From: Halobacterium wangiae
GTDB taxonomy: Archaea > Halobacteriota > Halobacteria > Halobacteriales > Halobacteriaceae
NCBI RefSeq assembly: GCF_021249345.1
Contig: NZ_CP089588.1
Span: forward strand, 1,488,001 to 1,552,000
Length of the DNA stretch: 64,000 nt
Direction of reading: 5' to 3'
Part shown: in pieces, positions 9,292-18,186 of the stretch
Layout: each line of letters opens with the position of its first letter
How positions within the stretch are numbered: position 1 is the first letter of the stretch
Notes under the pieces: model-generated
Told to the model about the DNA's origin: nothing
Databases searched by the model: none
The model's input: only the letters and a program-made list of their open reading frames with translations
Program-made: the position numbers and the translations under genes

Positions 9292-10671
9292 ATGCCAACC
9301 GGCCGTTCTTGGAAAAGTCTGTACGCTCCGCTCATTCGAACTACGATAGTTCTCCTTCTACTGATCTCAACGGCCTCCGCCCCCGCTAGGGCTTTAGATG
9401 CCACCGATTCGGATTCCTGTGTGACTACCTCGGGGCTTTCGGAACCAAAACCCGAGAACCTGATCAATGCCTCCGTCGAAAGAGTGGGGAACAAGAACCG
9501 TGTTCAGATCACCTACCATTTGACAGACCTCTCTGACGCTCCCTTCGAAGTGTCTCTGCCGCCGGACACGACCTTGGTCTCGAAAACTGGGTTCTCGAAC
9601 CAAACCGAGTATGACTACGATCTCTCCTGGGATCATTCGACACGACGGCCATCGATCACGTTTGCGTTCAACGAAACCAGTCCGCCACCGGGGAAATCAA
9701 ACGTGAACGAGCCAGCCGACTACGGCTATTCGGACACGTGGGCGCTTGCGCCGCTCCCAGAGCATTTCCAGCCCCACGTCAATCCCCAGCCGGCGGATGA
9801 AGGGGTCGCCGGGCAGAATGTGGTCTTCCTCGGTGAAGTGACCGTCCACGAGAGGGCTACCGAATGCCACCAGATTCGCCTCGTTATCCCGGAGGCAGCC
9901 AGCCTCTCCTTGCCACCGGAGGATCTCCTCGAATTGCTCGCCGGTACCGCCCAGGAATTAGACGTAGGATACCGGCATACCGTGGTCACAGCAATCGCCT
10001 CTCCGAACGAGATGTCCCGTGGCGGATTCGCTGTGGGACCAGATATGGTAGTTGATGATGATGCCTCCGTCGAGAGCGCGTCCTCCGGCAGCATGTGGAT
10101 CCATGAGTACGTTCACACACGACAGGGGATGGCGCTCGATCCGGAGATGGAGTGGTTCACCGAAGCGAGCGCAATGTACTACCAATACCGCCTGCTCTAC
10201 GAGCAGAATCGGATTTCGAGGGCGGAGTATGAGCGGTTCCTGGTCGACGCAAGCCGGGCTGCGAGGGATGACGTAGTACTGGCGAACAACACTTCCTGGC
10301 ACGACAACAGCGAGTACGTAAATGGGGCATTGGTTCTTGCAGCCCTCGACTACCGGGTTCGTGGAGCGACGGATGGTAACAATTCTCTGGCGGACGTATT
10401 CCGATTGATGAACCAGTATCGCGGTATCGGTCAGAACGACACTGTGACGTACTCAACGTTCGCCGACACGGTGGCCAATGTCAGTGGCCAGCACATGGAT
10501 CCATGGCTAGCGGGGCACGTTCGGGGTTCGGAAATTCCGCGGCCAGGGGAGGATGTCGCTGTTACGACGTTGGAGGGCAAGGTATATCGAATATCGGATA
10601 GCCCCGTATTGCTCTGGCTTGGACTGTTCGTATTGGTGGCAGTTCTGGTAATCGTCTCCCGAGAGGAATGA
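9292..10671 (+). CDS. Secreted, membrane-anchored HExxH metalloprotease
   Basis: The product is 459 residues from the ATG at 9292. I chose this start because it places a compact signal peptide (basic MPTGRSWK, then a hydrophobic core ending APARA) at the N-terminus; ATG 9238 and TTG 9211 are alternatives. The catalytic motif HEYVH is followed about 14 residues later by EWFTEASAMYYQY, the zinc-binding helix layout of gluzincins such as M1/M61. The C-terminus has one TM segment (SPVLLWLGLFVLVAVLVIV) before a short basic/acidic tail. It would sit on the outer face of the cell and cut peptides there. Many N-glycosylation-type Asn sites fit a surface protein. Confidence 0.7.
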   Translation: MPTGRSWKSLYAPLIRTTIVLLLLISTASAPARALDATDSDSCVTTSGLSEPKPENLINASVERVGNKNRVQITYHLTDLSDAPFEVSLPPDTTLVSKTGFSNQTEYDYDLSWDHSTRRPSITFAFNETSPPPGKSNVNEPADYGYSDTWALAPLPEHFQPHVNPQPADEGVAGQNVVFLGEVTVHERATECHQIRLVIPEAASLSLPPEDLLELLAGTAQELDVGYRHTVVTAIASPNEMSRGGFAVGPDMVVDDDASVESASSGSMWIHEYVHTRQGMALDPEMEWFTEASAMYYQYRLLYEQNRISRAEYERFLVDASRAARDDVVLANNTSWHDNSEYVNGALVLAALDYRVRGATDGNNSLADVFRLMNQYRGIGQNDTVTYSTFADTVANVSGQHMDPWLAGHVRGSEIPRPGEDVAVTTLEGKVYRISDSPVLLWLGLFVLVAVLVIVSREE

Positions 10672-10722
10672 TTCCGCGACGACCAGTGGGTTAATTATAC
10701 GTTGATAACTATTGGCTGACAA

Positions 10723-11502
10723 ATGGCGCTCCCCTTAGGAATCACTATACCGCAAGCTGCGGCCGGTGGCGCAGTACTTGTAGCGGTAAAGTATTTTGGC
10801 CCGCGCGTTGCCGATTGGTTCCATCAGCGGCGGGTGGCTCGGATGGAACGGGTTCGGGAGTGGCACCGAGAGGTACAGGACCTATTGACCGAGGTTCGGT
10901 CGACGGGCGTGAGCGTACAAAGTTCGCGGAGGATTGATCTGGACGAAATAGAGGCCCTGAAACCAGACACAGTCGATTTGCAGAAAAAGGTTGACCCGTT
11001 TCCGTTGTCAGTCCGGCGGATGGTTGACGGCGAGACGCTCGGAACAACCCGGGTGGCTGCCGGGCTCGCGTTCCACCTCACGCATCTTCCGACACCCCCC
11101 AAGGAGGACGAGGTCCCAGTGGCCAGATTGATCCGGCATCAGTATGAGATCGTCCAGCGACTTGGCCAGAACTCCGACGTGACGGTGGAAGAAGTAATGG
11201 CGGTTCTGGACGAAATCGAGGATTTGGACGGGGATGAGTTGAGCGTGTCCCCAGAAGAGGCTGAAGAGATCATGGCGGAGTTCGAGCAGAAAGCAAGGGC
11301 CCAAATCGAAGATTTAGGCGAGTTCACTGTGGACGAACTGATGGAGCTTCCGTGGGAGATGATTGACGATGTGATTGACGAGGAGGCACGCCGAGATATT
11401 GTTCGGCATGCCGTCACCCAATATTACCAGAAGGCGTTGATCGACAAGCCCCAGCAGGCAAAACGGATGCTGGAGGTGTCTGAGGAAGAGCTGCTTGGGT
11501 GA
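10723..11502 (+). CDS. Haloarchaeal protein of unknown function, N-terminal hydrophobic segment
   Basis: This 259-residue protein begins with a hydrophobic, glycine/alanine-rich stretch (about residues 3-28) that could anchor it, then basic helices (HQRRVARMERVREWHREVQ) and a long acidic helical domain. I do not recognise a family. It stands 51 bases after the protease gene on the same strand, with TTAATTATACG-like AT-rich sequence between, suggesting its own promoter. The N-terminal helix next to an amphipathic charged region is similar in style to the membrane proteins at 6-8 kb. Confidence 0.55.
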   Translation: MALPLGITIPQAAAGGAVLVAVKYFGPRVADWFHQRRVARMERVREWHREVQDLLTEVRSTGVSVQSSRRIDLDEIEALKPDTVDLQKKVDPFPLSVRRMVDGETLGTTRVAAGLAFHLTHLPTPPKEDEVPVARLIRHQYEIVQRLGQNSDVTVEEVMAVLDEIEDLDGDELSVSPEEAEEIMAEFEQKARAQIEDLGEFTVDELMELPWEMIDDVIDEEARRDIVRHAVTQYYQKALIDKPQQAKRMLEVSEEELLG

Positions 11503-11955
11503 CCAAACGGAATTGGCGACTCCGCAAGGTTAGGCGTGCTCGAGGACCACCATGCCGTCGTCCGTTAGCCCGTAGAGGACATGGTGAGGACGATCTCGGC
11601 CGGGTCTCGGTTGGTCACGATGCTACCAATAGGGAGATGGATTGTAAGGGTTCGGCTAGGATCGGGCCCTTGGCTTTCAGCGATACCAGAGACGACAGCG
11701 ACCGCTACGCTGTTGACTCGAGAACGCACCGCAGAGAAACTCTAACAGCGACGCCCGCGTAGCGACAGCGCACCGACCACTCCCCGGTCTGCCCCTCGCT
11801 CCACGATCTCCCCGAGATACATCACTGTCAGCGGCCAGCAGTTCCCCGACTTCAGGGAGTGAGCAATTCACCCGGTTCTCCCCACCCCCGTCCGTCCAGC
11901 GAACCAGCCAACAGGCTAAGTCGCTGTTGGCCGTACTAGGACTCGAGGCGGAACG
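11503..11955. other. Island-to-core junction with a winged-helix remnant
   Basis: No intact gene. On the minus strand near 11535-11620 an open stretch reads PRPGRDRPHHVLYGLTDDG followed by MVVLEHA and stop, which resembles the last helix and wing of a haloarchaeal winged-helix regulator. An in-frame TAG just upstream shows it is only a fragment. Around 11680-11780 a second minus-strand stretch ends in VRVSLRCVLESTA and looks like the tail of a lost gene. GC content rises sharply after this stretch, so it is probably the edge of the accessory region. Confidence 0.35.
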
Positions 11956-12762
11956 ATGACTGACAACACACAGGCGACGTTCCGCGTTGTAACGGCCCAC
12001 GACCAAATCCGGAAGCTGGCGGACGACCACGGTGTGAGCCCGCGGGTCGTCGAGCGACCAGACGACACCACCGAACTCCGCATCGAGACGCCGCCGGGGG
12101 CGGGGGACGCCACCTCGTGGGACGCGTTCTTCGAGCGCTTCGACGACGCCGAGCAGGTGGTCCTCTACCGGCCACCGGAGCCGAGAGAACGGGAGAACCC
12201 GGTCTTCGACGTCGTCGGCCGTGACGTAGTCGGGATCGGTCGTGACGACGAGCCACCCGACGAACCGTCCGGCGGGGACACCGAGCCGGTGGCGACCGGC
12301 GACACCGGCGACCACGAACCGGTCGCGTACGACCACGCGGGGAGCGAGGCCGGACGCGAGACCGACGAACCGGAAGACGCGTCGGTCTCATCGGCGGCCG
12401 ACACCGAACACGGGCCGACGGACGCGACGGAAGGCCTCGTGCTCGACGAGATCCACGGCACCGAGCCGGGAACCGGCCGGGACCTCGACGACGAGTACCT
12501 GGTCTTCGAGAACGACGGCGGCGAGCGCCTCGACCTCTCCGGGTGGACCGTCCACAACGACGAGGGGCGGTCCTACCGGTTCCCCGAGGGAACTACGCTC
12601 GCGCCCGGGGAGCAGGTCACGCTCCACAGCGGGAGCGGGCGGGACACGGCGGACCACCGGTACTGGGACGCCGACGACGCCGTCTGGGGCGGCCTCCGGG
12701 ACACGGTGACTGTCGAGACGCCGACCGGCGAGCGCGTTCTGCGCGTCTCCTACGAGGGCTGA
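11956..12762 (+). CDS. Acidic protein with C-terminal lamin-tail domain
   Basis: This is a 268-residue, strongly acidic protein. Residues ~1-85 form a small domain, ~90-155 are a low-complexity Asp/Glu/Pro/Thr linker, and ~157-262 match the lamin-tail (LTD) immunoglobulin-like fold: a 'GLVLDEIHGTEPG' strand, 'EYLVFENDGGERLDLSGW' and 'YRFPEGTTLAPGEQVTLHSG'. LTD domains in archaea are often found with nucleases or surface proteins. There is no signal peptide or TM segment, so it is probably cytoplasmic. The high GC content matches the core-like region downstream. Confidence 0.7.
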   Translation: MTDNTQATFRVVTAHDQIRKLADDHGVSPRVVERPDDTTELRIETPPGAGDATSWDAFFERFDDAEQVVLYRPPEPRERENPVFDVVGRDVVGIGRDDEPPDEPSGGDTEPVATGDTGDHEPVAYDHAGSEAGRETDEPEDASVSSAADTEHGPTDATEGLVLDEIHGTEPGTGRDLDDEYLVFENDGGERLDLSGWTVHNDEGRSYRFPEGTTLAPGEQVTLHSGSGRDTADHRYWDADDAVWGGLRDTVTVETPTGERVLRVSYEG

Positions 12763-12860
12763 CCAGCGACGGCGCGCTGCCGCGGCGCCCCGGACGCCCG
12801 CCGTCGGTCGCTCGGACGCGGAAAGTAACGATTATACGCCGCCCTCTACACGCTTCCAGT

Positions 12861-13661
12861 ATGCAACGACGTGCTGCAGCGGTGTCCGTCGCTCTCCTCG
12901 TTCTGCTGGCGGCCGGTTCGTTCGCCTTCATCGGCGCCGCCCAGCAGCCGGAGGTGTCGCTGGACGACCCGGACTACACGGTCGCATCGAACGAGCCGCG
13001 GACTATCGGGGGGACGGAGTACGCGTTCGGCGAGGTCACCGAGAGCTCGGCGGCCGCGAACTGGACGAACGAGTCGGCCCAGTACACGGAGACCTGGAGC
13101 GCGGAAGACACGGTCGCCTACCAGGGCGCCAACTACACGGTCGTGATCCCGAACGAGTCCGACCCGTCGACGTTCAGGCTCGAGGAGGCACAGGAGGTCG
13201 ACCGTGAGACCATCGAGCAGAACGGGACGACGTACGTGGTCATCGAGGACGGCGAGAACCGCACGCTCGTGCCCCGCGACCAGTACCTCCCCGAGCCGAC
13301 GGTCCACGAGTTCAGCGAGGGTGACGCCATCGACTACGAGGGCAACGACAACGAGACCTCGGTGGCGTCCGTCGCCCAGGGCGAGGTGACCATCGAGTGG
13401 TTCGCACCGATGACGAACGAGCTCACGTTCAGCGAGGGCGAGAACACCTCCATCGGTGACACCGACTACCGGGCCCACTTCGCCCAGCAGGACGGCACCC
13501 CGGTCCTCCAGTTGACGACGGACTACGAGGACTACGACGAGGACGTGGACGCCCAGACGTACTTCAACGAGCGCATCAACGGCCTCTGGGGCATCGTCAT
13601 CCTGGCGTCTTCCGCGGCGGCGCTGCTGGTGATGCTCGCGTTCATGCCCTCGCGGTACTGA
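12861..13661 (+). CDS. Exported membrane-anchored protein
   Basis: The ATG at 12861 opens a 266-residue protein with a clear signal peptide (MQRRAAAVSVALLVLLAAG, then FAFIGAAQQP) and a single C-terminal TM helix (GIVILASSAAALLVMLAFM) followed by the short basic tail PSRY. The outer domain is acidic and rich in Asn-x-Ser/Thr sites, consistent with N-glycosylation in haloarchaea. This is a type I topology surface protein of unknown function. A longer reading frame starting at 12543 is an artefact that overlaps the lamin-tail gene. Confidence 0.75.
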   Translation: MQRRAAAVSVALLVLLAAGSFAFIGAAQQPEVSLDDPDYTVASNEPRTIGGTEYAFGEVTESSAAANWTNESAQYTETWSAEDTVAYQGANYTVVIPNESDPSTFRLEEAQEVDRETIEQNGTTYVVIEDGENRTLVPRDQYLPEPTVHEFSEGDAIDYEGNDNETSVASVAQGEVTIEWFAPMTNELTFSEGENTSIGDTDYRAHFAQQDGTPVLQLTTDYEDYDEDVDAQTYFNERINGLWGIVILASSAAALLVMLAFMPSRY

Positions 13662-13715
13662 CCCGGGGACTCCGTTTTCGTCAGCGTTAACGTGTTCCGT
13701 GGCGACGCCTCCTGC

Positions 13716-13916
13716 ATGCAACAGCTGTTCGCGGACAGACTGGACGTCTTCGGCGTTCTCGTCGGTGCGTTCGTCGCGCTGGTCGGTCTCGGCACGCTCG
13801 TCGGCATGCCGTGGCAGTACGGCGCCGGTGGCGCAGTGACCGTACTCCAGATTCTCGGCGCGCTAGCGGCAGTCGCGCTCGGTGTCGGTCTCGCCTGGCT
13901 CACGCACACGCAGTAG
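13716..13916 (+). CDS. Small two-TM membrane protein
   Basis: The ATG at 13716 gives 66 residues: a short MQQLFADRLDVFG head and two hydrophobic helices (VLVGAFVALVGLGTLVG and AVTVLQILGALAAVALGVGLAWL). An upstream GTG at 13692 is possible but adds a poor N-terminus. I recall similar small membrane proteins in haloarchaea but no assigned role. The gene is 54 bases after the surface-protein gene. Confidence 0.6.
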   Translation: MQQLFADRLDVFGVLVGAFVALVGLGTLVGMPWQYGAGGAVTVLQILGALAAVALGVGLAWLTHTQ

Positions 13917-14201
13917 CCCTGCCAGTTCTCCGCGAAACTCCCACGCGACGACCAGCGAGCAGTTGGCCCGTCGTCCCCCACGTCCGATAGCGCCTGTAGG
14001 GCATGGTAAAGGAAATGAAACGTAGGTGGGGCGGCGAGGGCGTTTCGCACTCCGTCTGTCAATTACGCTTACCGTAGGATGTCGGGGGTTCGTTCCGCTG
14101 TGGGGGATTCTTTCAGGGGATTCCACCTAGATTTTCCAGGCCGTTATCAGATGTGAACCTGTCGGGACAACGTATTTACAACATTCCTGTCACCGGGTAC
14201 C

Positions 14202-15125
14202 ATGGCCGAGAGCCATACCACGAACATCGAGGACGATATCGACGACGATGTCGTCGCCGACGTCGACGAAGACGCAGACGAAGAGATCATCGAGATACAG
14301 GAATCGCTGGCGGAACTGCACAAGTCCTCCGTCGAGATCGCCAGCTCGATCGACGAAATCACCGAACTGTCCGACGGACAGGCGGAGAACATGGCGGAGG
14401 TCTCCAGCGAAGTGTCGGAGCTGAGCGCTGCCATCGAGGAGGTCGCGGCCTCCGCCGACCAGGTGTCGTCCGCCGGCGAGGAAGCCCGCGCGAGTGCGGA
14501 GTCGGGCCAGGAGTCCGCCGACGAAGTGATCGACGCCATGGAGAGCATCCAGAGCGCCTCCGACACCGTCGCCGAGGACGTCCGGACGATCCAGCGCGGC
14601 GTCGAGAAGATCGACGAGATCACCGAGGTCATCAACGACATCGCCGACCAGACGAACCTGCTGGCGCTCAACGCCAGCATCGAGGCCGCACGCGCCGGCG
14701 AGGCGGGCAGCGGCTTCGCGGTCGTCGCCGACGAGATCAAGGAACTCGCCAGCGACTCACAGGACCAGGCCGCCGAGATCGAGGACATGGTCTCGGAGAT
14801 CCAGACGGACGCCGAGAACGCCGTCGAGAACCTCGAGACGAACACCGACGAAGTGGAGGACGGTCTCGAGAAGGTCGAGGAGGCGATGCACACGCTGAAC
14901 GAGATCTCGGAGGCCGTCGACGAGGTCTCCCACGGCATCGAGGAGGTCGCCAGCGCAAGCGACCAGCAGGCCGCCAGCGCGGAGGAGGTGTCCGCGATGG
15001 TCCGGGAGACCTCGGACCACGCGGCCGACGTCAGCGACGAGACGCGGGACATCGCCGCCGCCGTCGAGGAACAGACCGCGATGGTGAAGGACATCGACGA
15101 CGCCGTCAACAACCTGACCGAGTGA
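14202..15125 (+). CDS. Soluble methyl-accepting chemotaxis-type protein
   Basis: The product is 307 residues with no TM segment, no HAMP and no recognisable sensory domain. An acidic N-terminal leader of ~30 residues runs straight into a long coiled-coil hairpin. The highly conserved tip (DQTNLLALNASIEAARAGEA, then GFAVVADEIKELA) lies around residues 145-185 and binds CheW/CheA. Flanking Gln/Glu-rich heptads could carry methylation sites. It is followed two bases after the stop by cheW, so the pair probably form one signalling unit. A cytoplasmic transducer that senses through its coiled coil or a partner is the best guess. The start is the ATG closest to the TATA-like ATTTACAAC upstream. Confidence 0.85.
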   Translation: MAESHTTNIEDDIDDDVVADVDEDADEEIIEIQESLAELHKSSVEIASSIDEITELSDGQAENMAEVSSEVSELSAAIEEVAASADQVSSAGEEARASAESGQESADEVIDAMESIQSASDTVAEDVRTIQRGVEKIDEITEVINDIADQTNLLALNASIEAARAGEAGSGFAVVADEIKELASDSQDQAAEIEDMVSEIQTDAENAVENLETNTDEVEDGLEKVEEAMHTLNEISEAVDEVSHGIEEVASASDQQAASAEEVSAMVRETSDHAADVSDETRDIAAAVEEQTAMVKDIDDAVNNLTE

Positions 15126-15127
15126 CG

Positions 15128-15550
15128 ATGTCCGTCACCACTACGCAGGGGGACGAGCAAGTGCTGACGTTCCAGCTGGACGGCCAGGAGTACTGCGTGT
15201 CGATCACGGCGGTGGACGAGATCGTGGACTACGACCAGACGGTCACCGCACTCCCGGAGACGGACTCCCACGTCGCGGGCGTCATGGACCTGCGCGGTCG
15301 CACGACCACGGTCGTCGACCCGAAGGAGGTACTCGACACCGACGGCGACGGCGACGGTGACCACGTCGTCGTCTTCGACAGCGAGAGCGACGACGCCAAC
15401 CCCGTCGGCTGGATCGTCGACTCCGTCAGCCAGGTCATCGGGTTCGACCTCGACGAGATCAACGAGGACGTCGAGAGCTCGCTCGCCCGCGGCGTCGTCC
15501 GCAACGACGACGACCGCTTCATCGTCTGGCTCGACCCCTCGGCGTTCTGA
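15128..15550 (+). CDS. cheW: CheW-type chemotaxis adaptor
   Basis: This 140-residue protein matches CheW along its length: the EQVLTFQLDGQEYCVSI strand, 'AVDEIVDY' helix, 'HVAGVMDLRGRTTTVVDPKE' core and 'GWIVDSVSQVIGF' helix. CheW couples transducers to the CheA kinase. The ATG at 15128 follows the transducer stop by two bases, so translation is likely coupled. No CheA or receptor-methylation gene is visible here, so the pair must dock onto signalling proteins encoded elsewhere. Confidence 0.85.
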   Translation: MSVTTTQGDEQVLTFQLDGQEYCVSITAVDEIVDYDQTVTALPETDSHVAGVMDLRGRTTTVVDPKEVLDTDGDGDGDHVVVFDSESDDANPVGWIVDSVSQVIGFDLDEINEDVESSLARGVVRNDDDRFIVWLDPSAF

Positions 15551-15585
15551 GGGGGCCGCTTCGCTCTTCGTCGCGGGTCACTGAA

Positions 15586-15609
15586 AAGCGGGCCGGGCGC
15601 GATTTGAAC
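15586..15609. repeat. Second copy of the tRNA-Lys 3' end (att-like)
   Basis: These 24 bases are identical to 15724-15747, which covers the T-stem/acceptor 3' part of tRNA-Lys. The two copies are directly repeated with an offset of 138 bases. Integrases of archaeal mobile elements often use tRNA 3' ends as attachment sites and leave such duplications. Only 114 bases lie between the copies, so any element is now lost or was very small. Just after this copy, an inverted CTTCAAATCGC can pair with GCGATTTGAA, which would also suit a leftover tRNA-like piece. Confidence 0.6.
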
Positions 15610-15726
15610 CGTCGGAACTTCGCTCCCGCTGGTCGCTCGTTCCGTACTTCAAATCGCTGCCCGCGACACGACCACGAAACGACGCGAGCGACACGGCGGT
15701 CGCTCGCGGTCGTCGTCAGAGAGAAG

Positions 15727-15800
<74 letters not shown>

Positions 15801-15892
15801 TCGTTTCCACGTCTCTTGGCGCGACGTTAAACGTTTACCATCGCCGGAACTCGCCCGGAAGGCTTAGGCGCCCGTCGGTGGACGCCTCTCCC

Positions 15893-17128
15893 ATGGACGA
15901 CCTCCAGGAGTTCGCGTCGCGGCTGGTCGGATTCGCGTCCACGACCGGCGACGAGGCCGACGCCGCGGCGTGGTTCCGGTCGCGACTCGACGAACTCGGC
16001 TTCGAGACGTGCGTGTGGGAACCGGACGCCGCCCGCCTGGCTGCCCACCCGTCGTTCCCGGACGACCCCCGCGAAATCGACACCGAGGACCGCCCGAGCG
16101 TCGGCGGCGTCCTCGAGTTCGGCGACCCGGACGCGGGGCCGACGGTCGTACTGAACGGCCACCTCGACGTGGTGCCGGCGGACCGCGCAGTCTGGTCGTC
16201 GGACCCGTTCGAGCCGACGTGGAACGGGACGGAACTGACGGGGCGCGGCGCCGCGGACATGAAGTCCGGGCTGACCGCGTGCGTGTTCGCGGCGAAACGA
16301 CTCGCCGCGGGCGGGCGACCGGACCGCGACCTGGATGGCCGCGTGGTCGTCGAGGGCGTCGCTGGCGAGGAGGAGGGCGGCGTCGGGGCGGCGGCCGCGG
16401 CGCTCGACAACCCCTACCCCTTCGAGCGCGACGCCGCGGTGATCGCGGAGCCGACGGACCTCACGCCCGTGGTCGCCTCGGAGGGGAGCCTGATGAAGCG
16501 CCTCCGAGTCACTGGGCGGTCCGCGCACGCGGCGACGCCGTGGCGCGGCGAGTCCGTGCTCCCCCACTTCGAGGCTATCGAGGCGGCCTTCGAGGACCTC
16601 GCGGCCGAGCGCGAGGCACGGGTCACGCACCCGCTGTACGAGTCGTTCCCGACGAAGTGGCCGGTGGTCTGTGGCACCGTCGACGCGGGCGACTGGGCGT
16701 CGACCGTGCCGGCGTCGCTGACCGCGGAGTGGCGCATCGGCGTCGCGCCCGGCGAGACGGTCGCCGAGGTGGAGGCCGAGTTCGACGCCGCGCTCGCCGA
16801 CGTCGTCGCGGAGCGCGAGTGGCTCCGCGAGCACCCGCCAGTGTTCGAGCGGTTCTCCGTCCAGTTCGAACCCTCCGAGGTCGACCCGGACGAACCCGTC
16901 GTGCGAGCGGTCCAGAGCGCGATGGCGGACAACGGCCTCGACGACACCGAGGCCCGGGGCGTGACCTACGGCGCTGACGCCCGCCACTACGTCGACACCG
17001 GCATCCCGACGGTGCTCTTCGGTCCGGGGAGCATCGAGCAGGCGCACTTCCCGGACGAAACGGTCGACTTCCGGGAGGTGGAGGTGGCCGTCGACGTGCT
17101 CGCGGACGCGCTGCGTCGCCTACTCTGA
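15893..17128 (+). CDS. M20-family metallopeptidase/deacylase (ArgE/DapE-like)
   Basis: From the ATG at 15893 the product is 411 residues, the normal size of the family. The metal-binding signatures are present: VVLNGHLDVVPAD, then GRGAADMKSGL, then AGEEEGGVGA with the catalytic Glu pair. A dimerisation 'lid' domain (about residues 175-290, with 'GRSAHAATPW') and a final HYVDTGIPTVLFGPG strand complete the fold. Members remove acyl or succinyl groups or cut small peptides with two zinc or cobalt ions; the substrate cannot be told from this sequence. The gene converges on, and overlaps by 9 bases, the gene at 17120-17782. Confidence 0.85.
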   Translation: MDDLQEFASRLVGFASTTGDEADAAAWFRSRLDELGFETCVWEPDAARLAAHPSFPDDPREIDTEDRPSVGGVLEFGDPDAGPTVVLNGHLDVVPADRAVWSSDPFEPTWNGTELTGRGAADMKSGLTACVFAAKRLAAGGRPDRDLDGRVVVEGVAGEEEGGVGAAAAALDNPYPFERDAAVIAEPTDLTPVVASEGSLMKRLRVTGRSAHAATPWRGESVLPHFEAIEAAFEDLAAEREARVTHPLYESFPTKWPVVCGTVDAGDWASTVPASLTAEWRIGVAPGETVAEVEAEFDAALADVVAEREWLREHPPVFERFSVQFEPSEVDPDEPVVRAVQSAMADNGLDDTEARGVTYGADARHYVDTGIPTVLFGPGSIEQAHFPDETVDFREVEVAVDVLADALRRLL

Positions 17129-17782
17129 GAAGTACTCCCGGAGCGCGTCGGCCACGACGTCGTCGGGGTCGCGGTCCAGGTCGCTGGCGTGGCGCCGGAG
17201 GTCGCGGTACACCGTCGGCGGGAGCGTGAGGCGGAGTTCGCCGGGCGTCACGCCGAGGTCCTCGAGGACGTGCTCGACGTCGCGGCCGTCGTTGACGTCG
17301 CTGGCGGCCGCCCGGACGTCCCGGACCGTGAGGTCGGTGTCGACGACGGCCCACGCGAGCAGGTAGCGGTCGTCGCCGTCGACGCGCGCGATGTGTTTCG
17401 CGGCGGAGGGCGGGATGGCACCGCGGGCGACGTGTTCGCGGACCGCCCGCGGCAGGTCGTGGACGCGCGCCCACTTCCGGATGAACGAGACGCCGACGCC
17501 CTCGCCGGCGCGTTCGGCGGCGGCCTTGTAGGAACCTTCAGCGCGCACGAGCGCGGCGCAGGCCGCGGCGCCCCGGAGCACGTGGAGGTGGCTGTCCGCG
17601 AGTTCGTTCCGCGCGAAGGCGGCGACGGTCTCTGCGGCCTCGACGACGCTGTCGGGGTCGTCGGGGTCGAACGCGACGGCGTCCCTGGCGTGGTCGCCGG
17701 TGACCCGCTCGTCGCCGCGCACGACGGGTTCGCCGACGGGTGACTCGCGGTCCGTCGGTGGTCGTCCGGCGTCCTCAGTCAT
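17120..17782 (-). CDS. Putative DNA-binding protein with ParB-like helix-turn-helix
   Basis: This 220-residue protein has an acidic disordered head (~1-45), then a helical domain whose SYKAAAERAGEGVGVSFIRK and 'ARGAIPPSAAKHIARV' resemble the helix-turn-helix and following helices of ParB/KorB-type proteins. The C-terminus (LRLTLPPTVYRDLRRHASD, then DVVADALREYFSE) looks like a ribbon-helix-helix. I infer a DNA-binding role; no partner ParA is nearby. Haloarchaea have conserved proteins of this type without assigned function. The last bases overlap the convergent M20 gene. Confidence 0.55.
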   Translation of the reverse strand: MTEDAGRPPTDRESPVGEPVVRGDERVTGDHARDAVAFDPDDPDSVVEAAETVAAFARNELADSHLHVLRGAAACAALVRAEGSYKAAAERAGEGVGVSFIRKWARVHDLPRAVREHVARGAIPPSAAKHIARVDGDDRYLLAWAVVDTDLTVRDVRAAASDVNDGRDVEHVLEDLGVTPGELRLTLPPTVYRDLRRHASDLDRDPDDVVADALREYFSE

Positions 17783-17832
17783 GGCACTCAGTAACAGTGG
17801 CGCGCGTAAAACCCCTGTTCCTCCTCGCGGCG

Positions 17833-17946
17833 CTACTCCTCACGCTCCTCGCGGCGCTCGGAGAGGTACTCCCAGATCTCCGTGCAGCCGGCGCCTGTCT
17901 CGACGTCCGCGAGGTGGTCGTCGTCGCGGTCGGTGCGGTCGCTCAC
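17833..17946 (-). CDS. Very small acidic protein (37 residues)
   Basis: The GTG at 17944-17946 opens a 37-codon frame ending in TGAGCTEIWEYLSERREE. I recall this 'GCTEIWE.LSE' pattern in short haloarchaeal proteins of unknown function. It overlaps the stop of the upstream tiny frame (17943-18032) by four bases, the arrangement of translational coupling. It has one Cys and no TM segment. Overlap with a longer spurious antisense frame that covers the reductase gene explains why it is easily missed. Confidence 0.5.
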   Translation of the reverse strand: MSDRTDRDDDHLADVETGAGCTEIWEYLSERREEREE

Positions 17947-18032
17947 TCGTCGTCCCCCTCCGTCGGGACGAACAGCTCCGGGGCGACGTCGGCGGACGCG
18001 TGCTGGCGGCGGCCGCGCGGTCGTTCTGGCAT
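17943..18032 (-). CDS. Very small basic/acidic protein (29 residues)
   Basis: The ATG at 18030-18032 starts a 29-codon frame beginning MPERPRGRRQHASADVAPEL and ending EGDDE. Its stop overlaps the GTG of the next tiny frame (ATGA-type coupling). The split into a basic head and an acidic tail is unlike random frames in this GC-rich DNA, but the evidence is weak. A role as a leader that couples translation of the next frame is possible. Confidence 0.3.
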   Translation of the reverse strand: MPERPRGRRQHASADVAPELFVPTEGDDE

Positions 18033-18186
18033 GCACCCCGCTACGGTGGGGTCGCGCATAACAGTCGCTTCCCCCGCAACGCCCGCCAGTGCTGTCCGGT
18101 ACCGGCGAGCCCTGACGGTGTCGGTGACGACTGGCAGGCGTTGCCCGCGCCGACGAGGGGAGGGGGACGCCACCCCGAGTGGTGGT

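Noticed and set aside
15827-17047. Long minus-strand frame opposite the M20 peptidase
   Set aside because: Composition is typical of a GC-rich antisense shadow; the plus strand has all M20 motifs.
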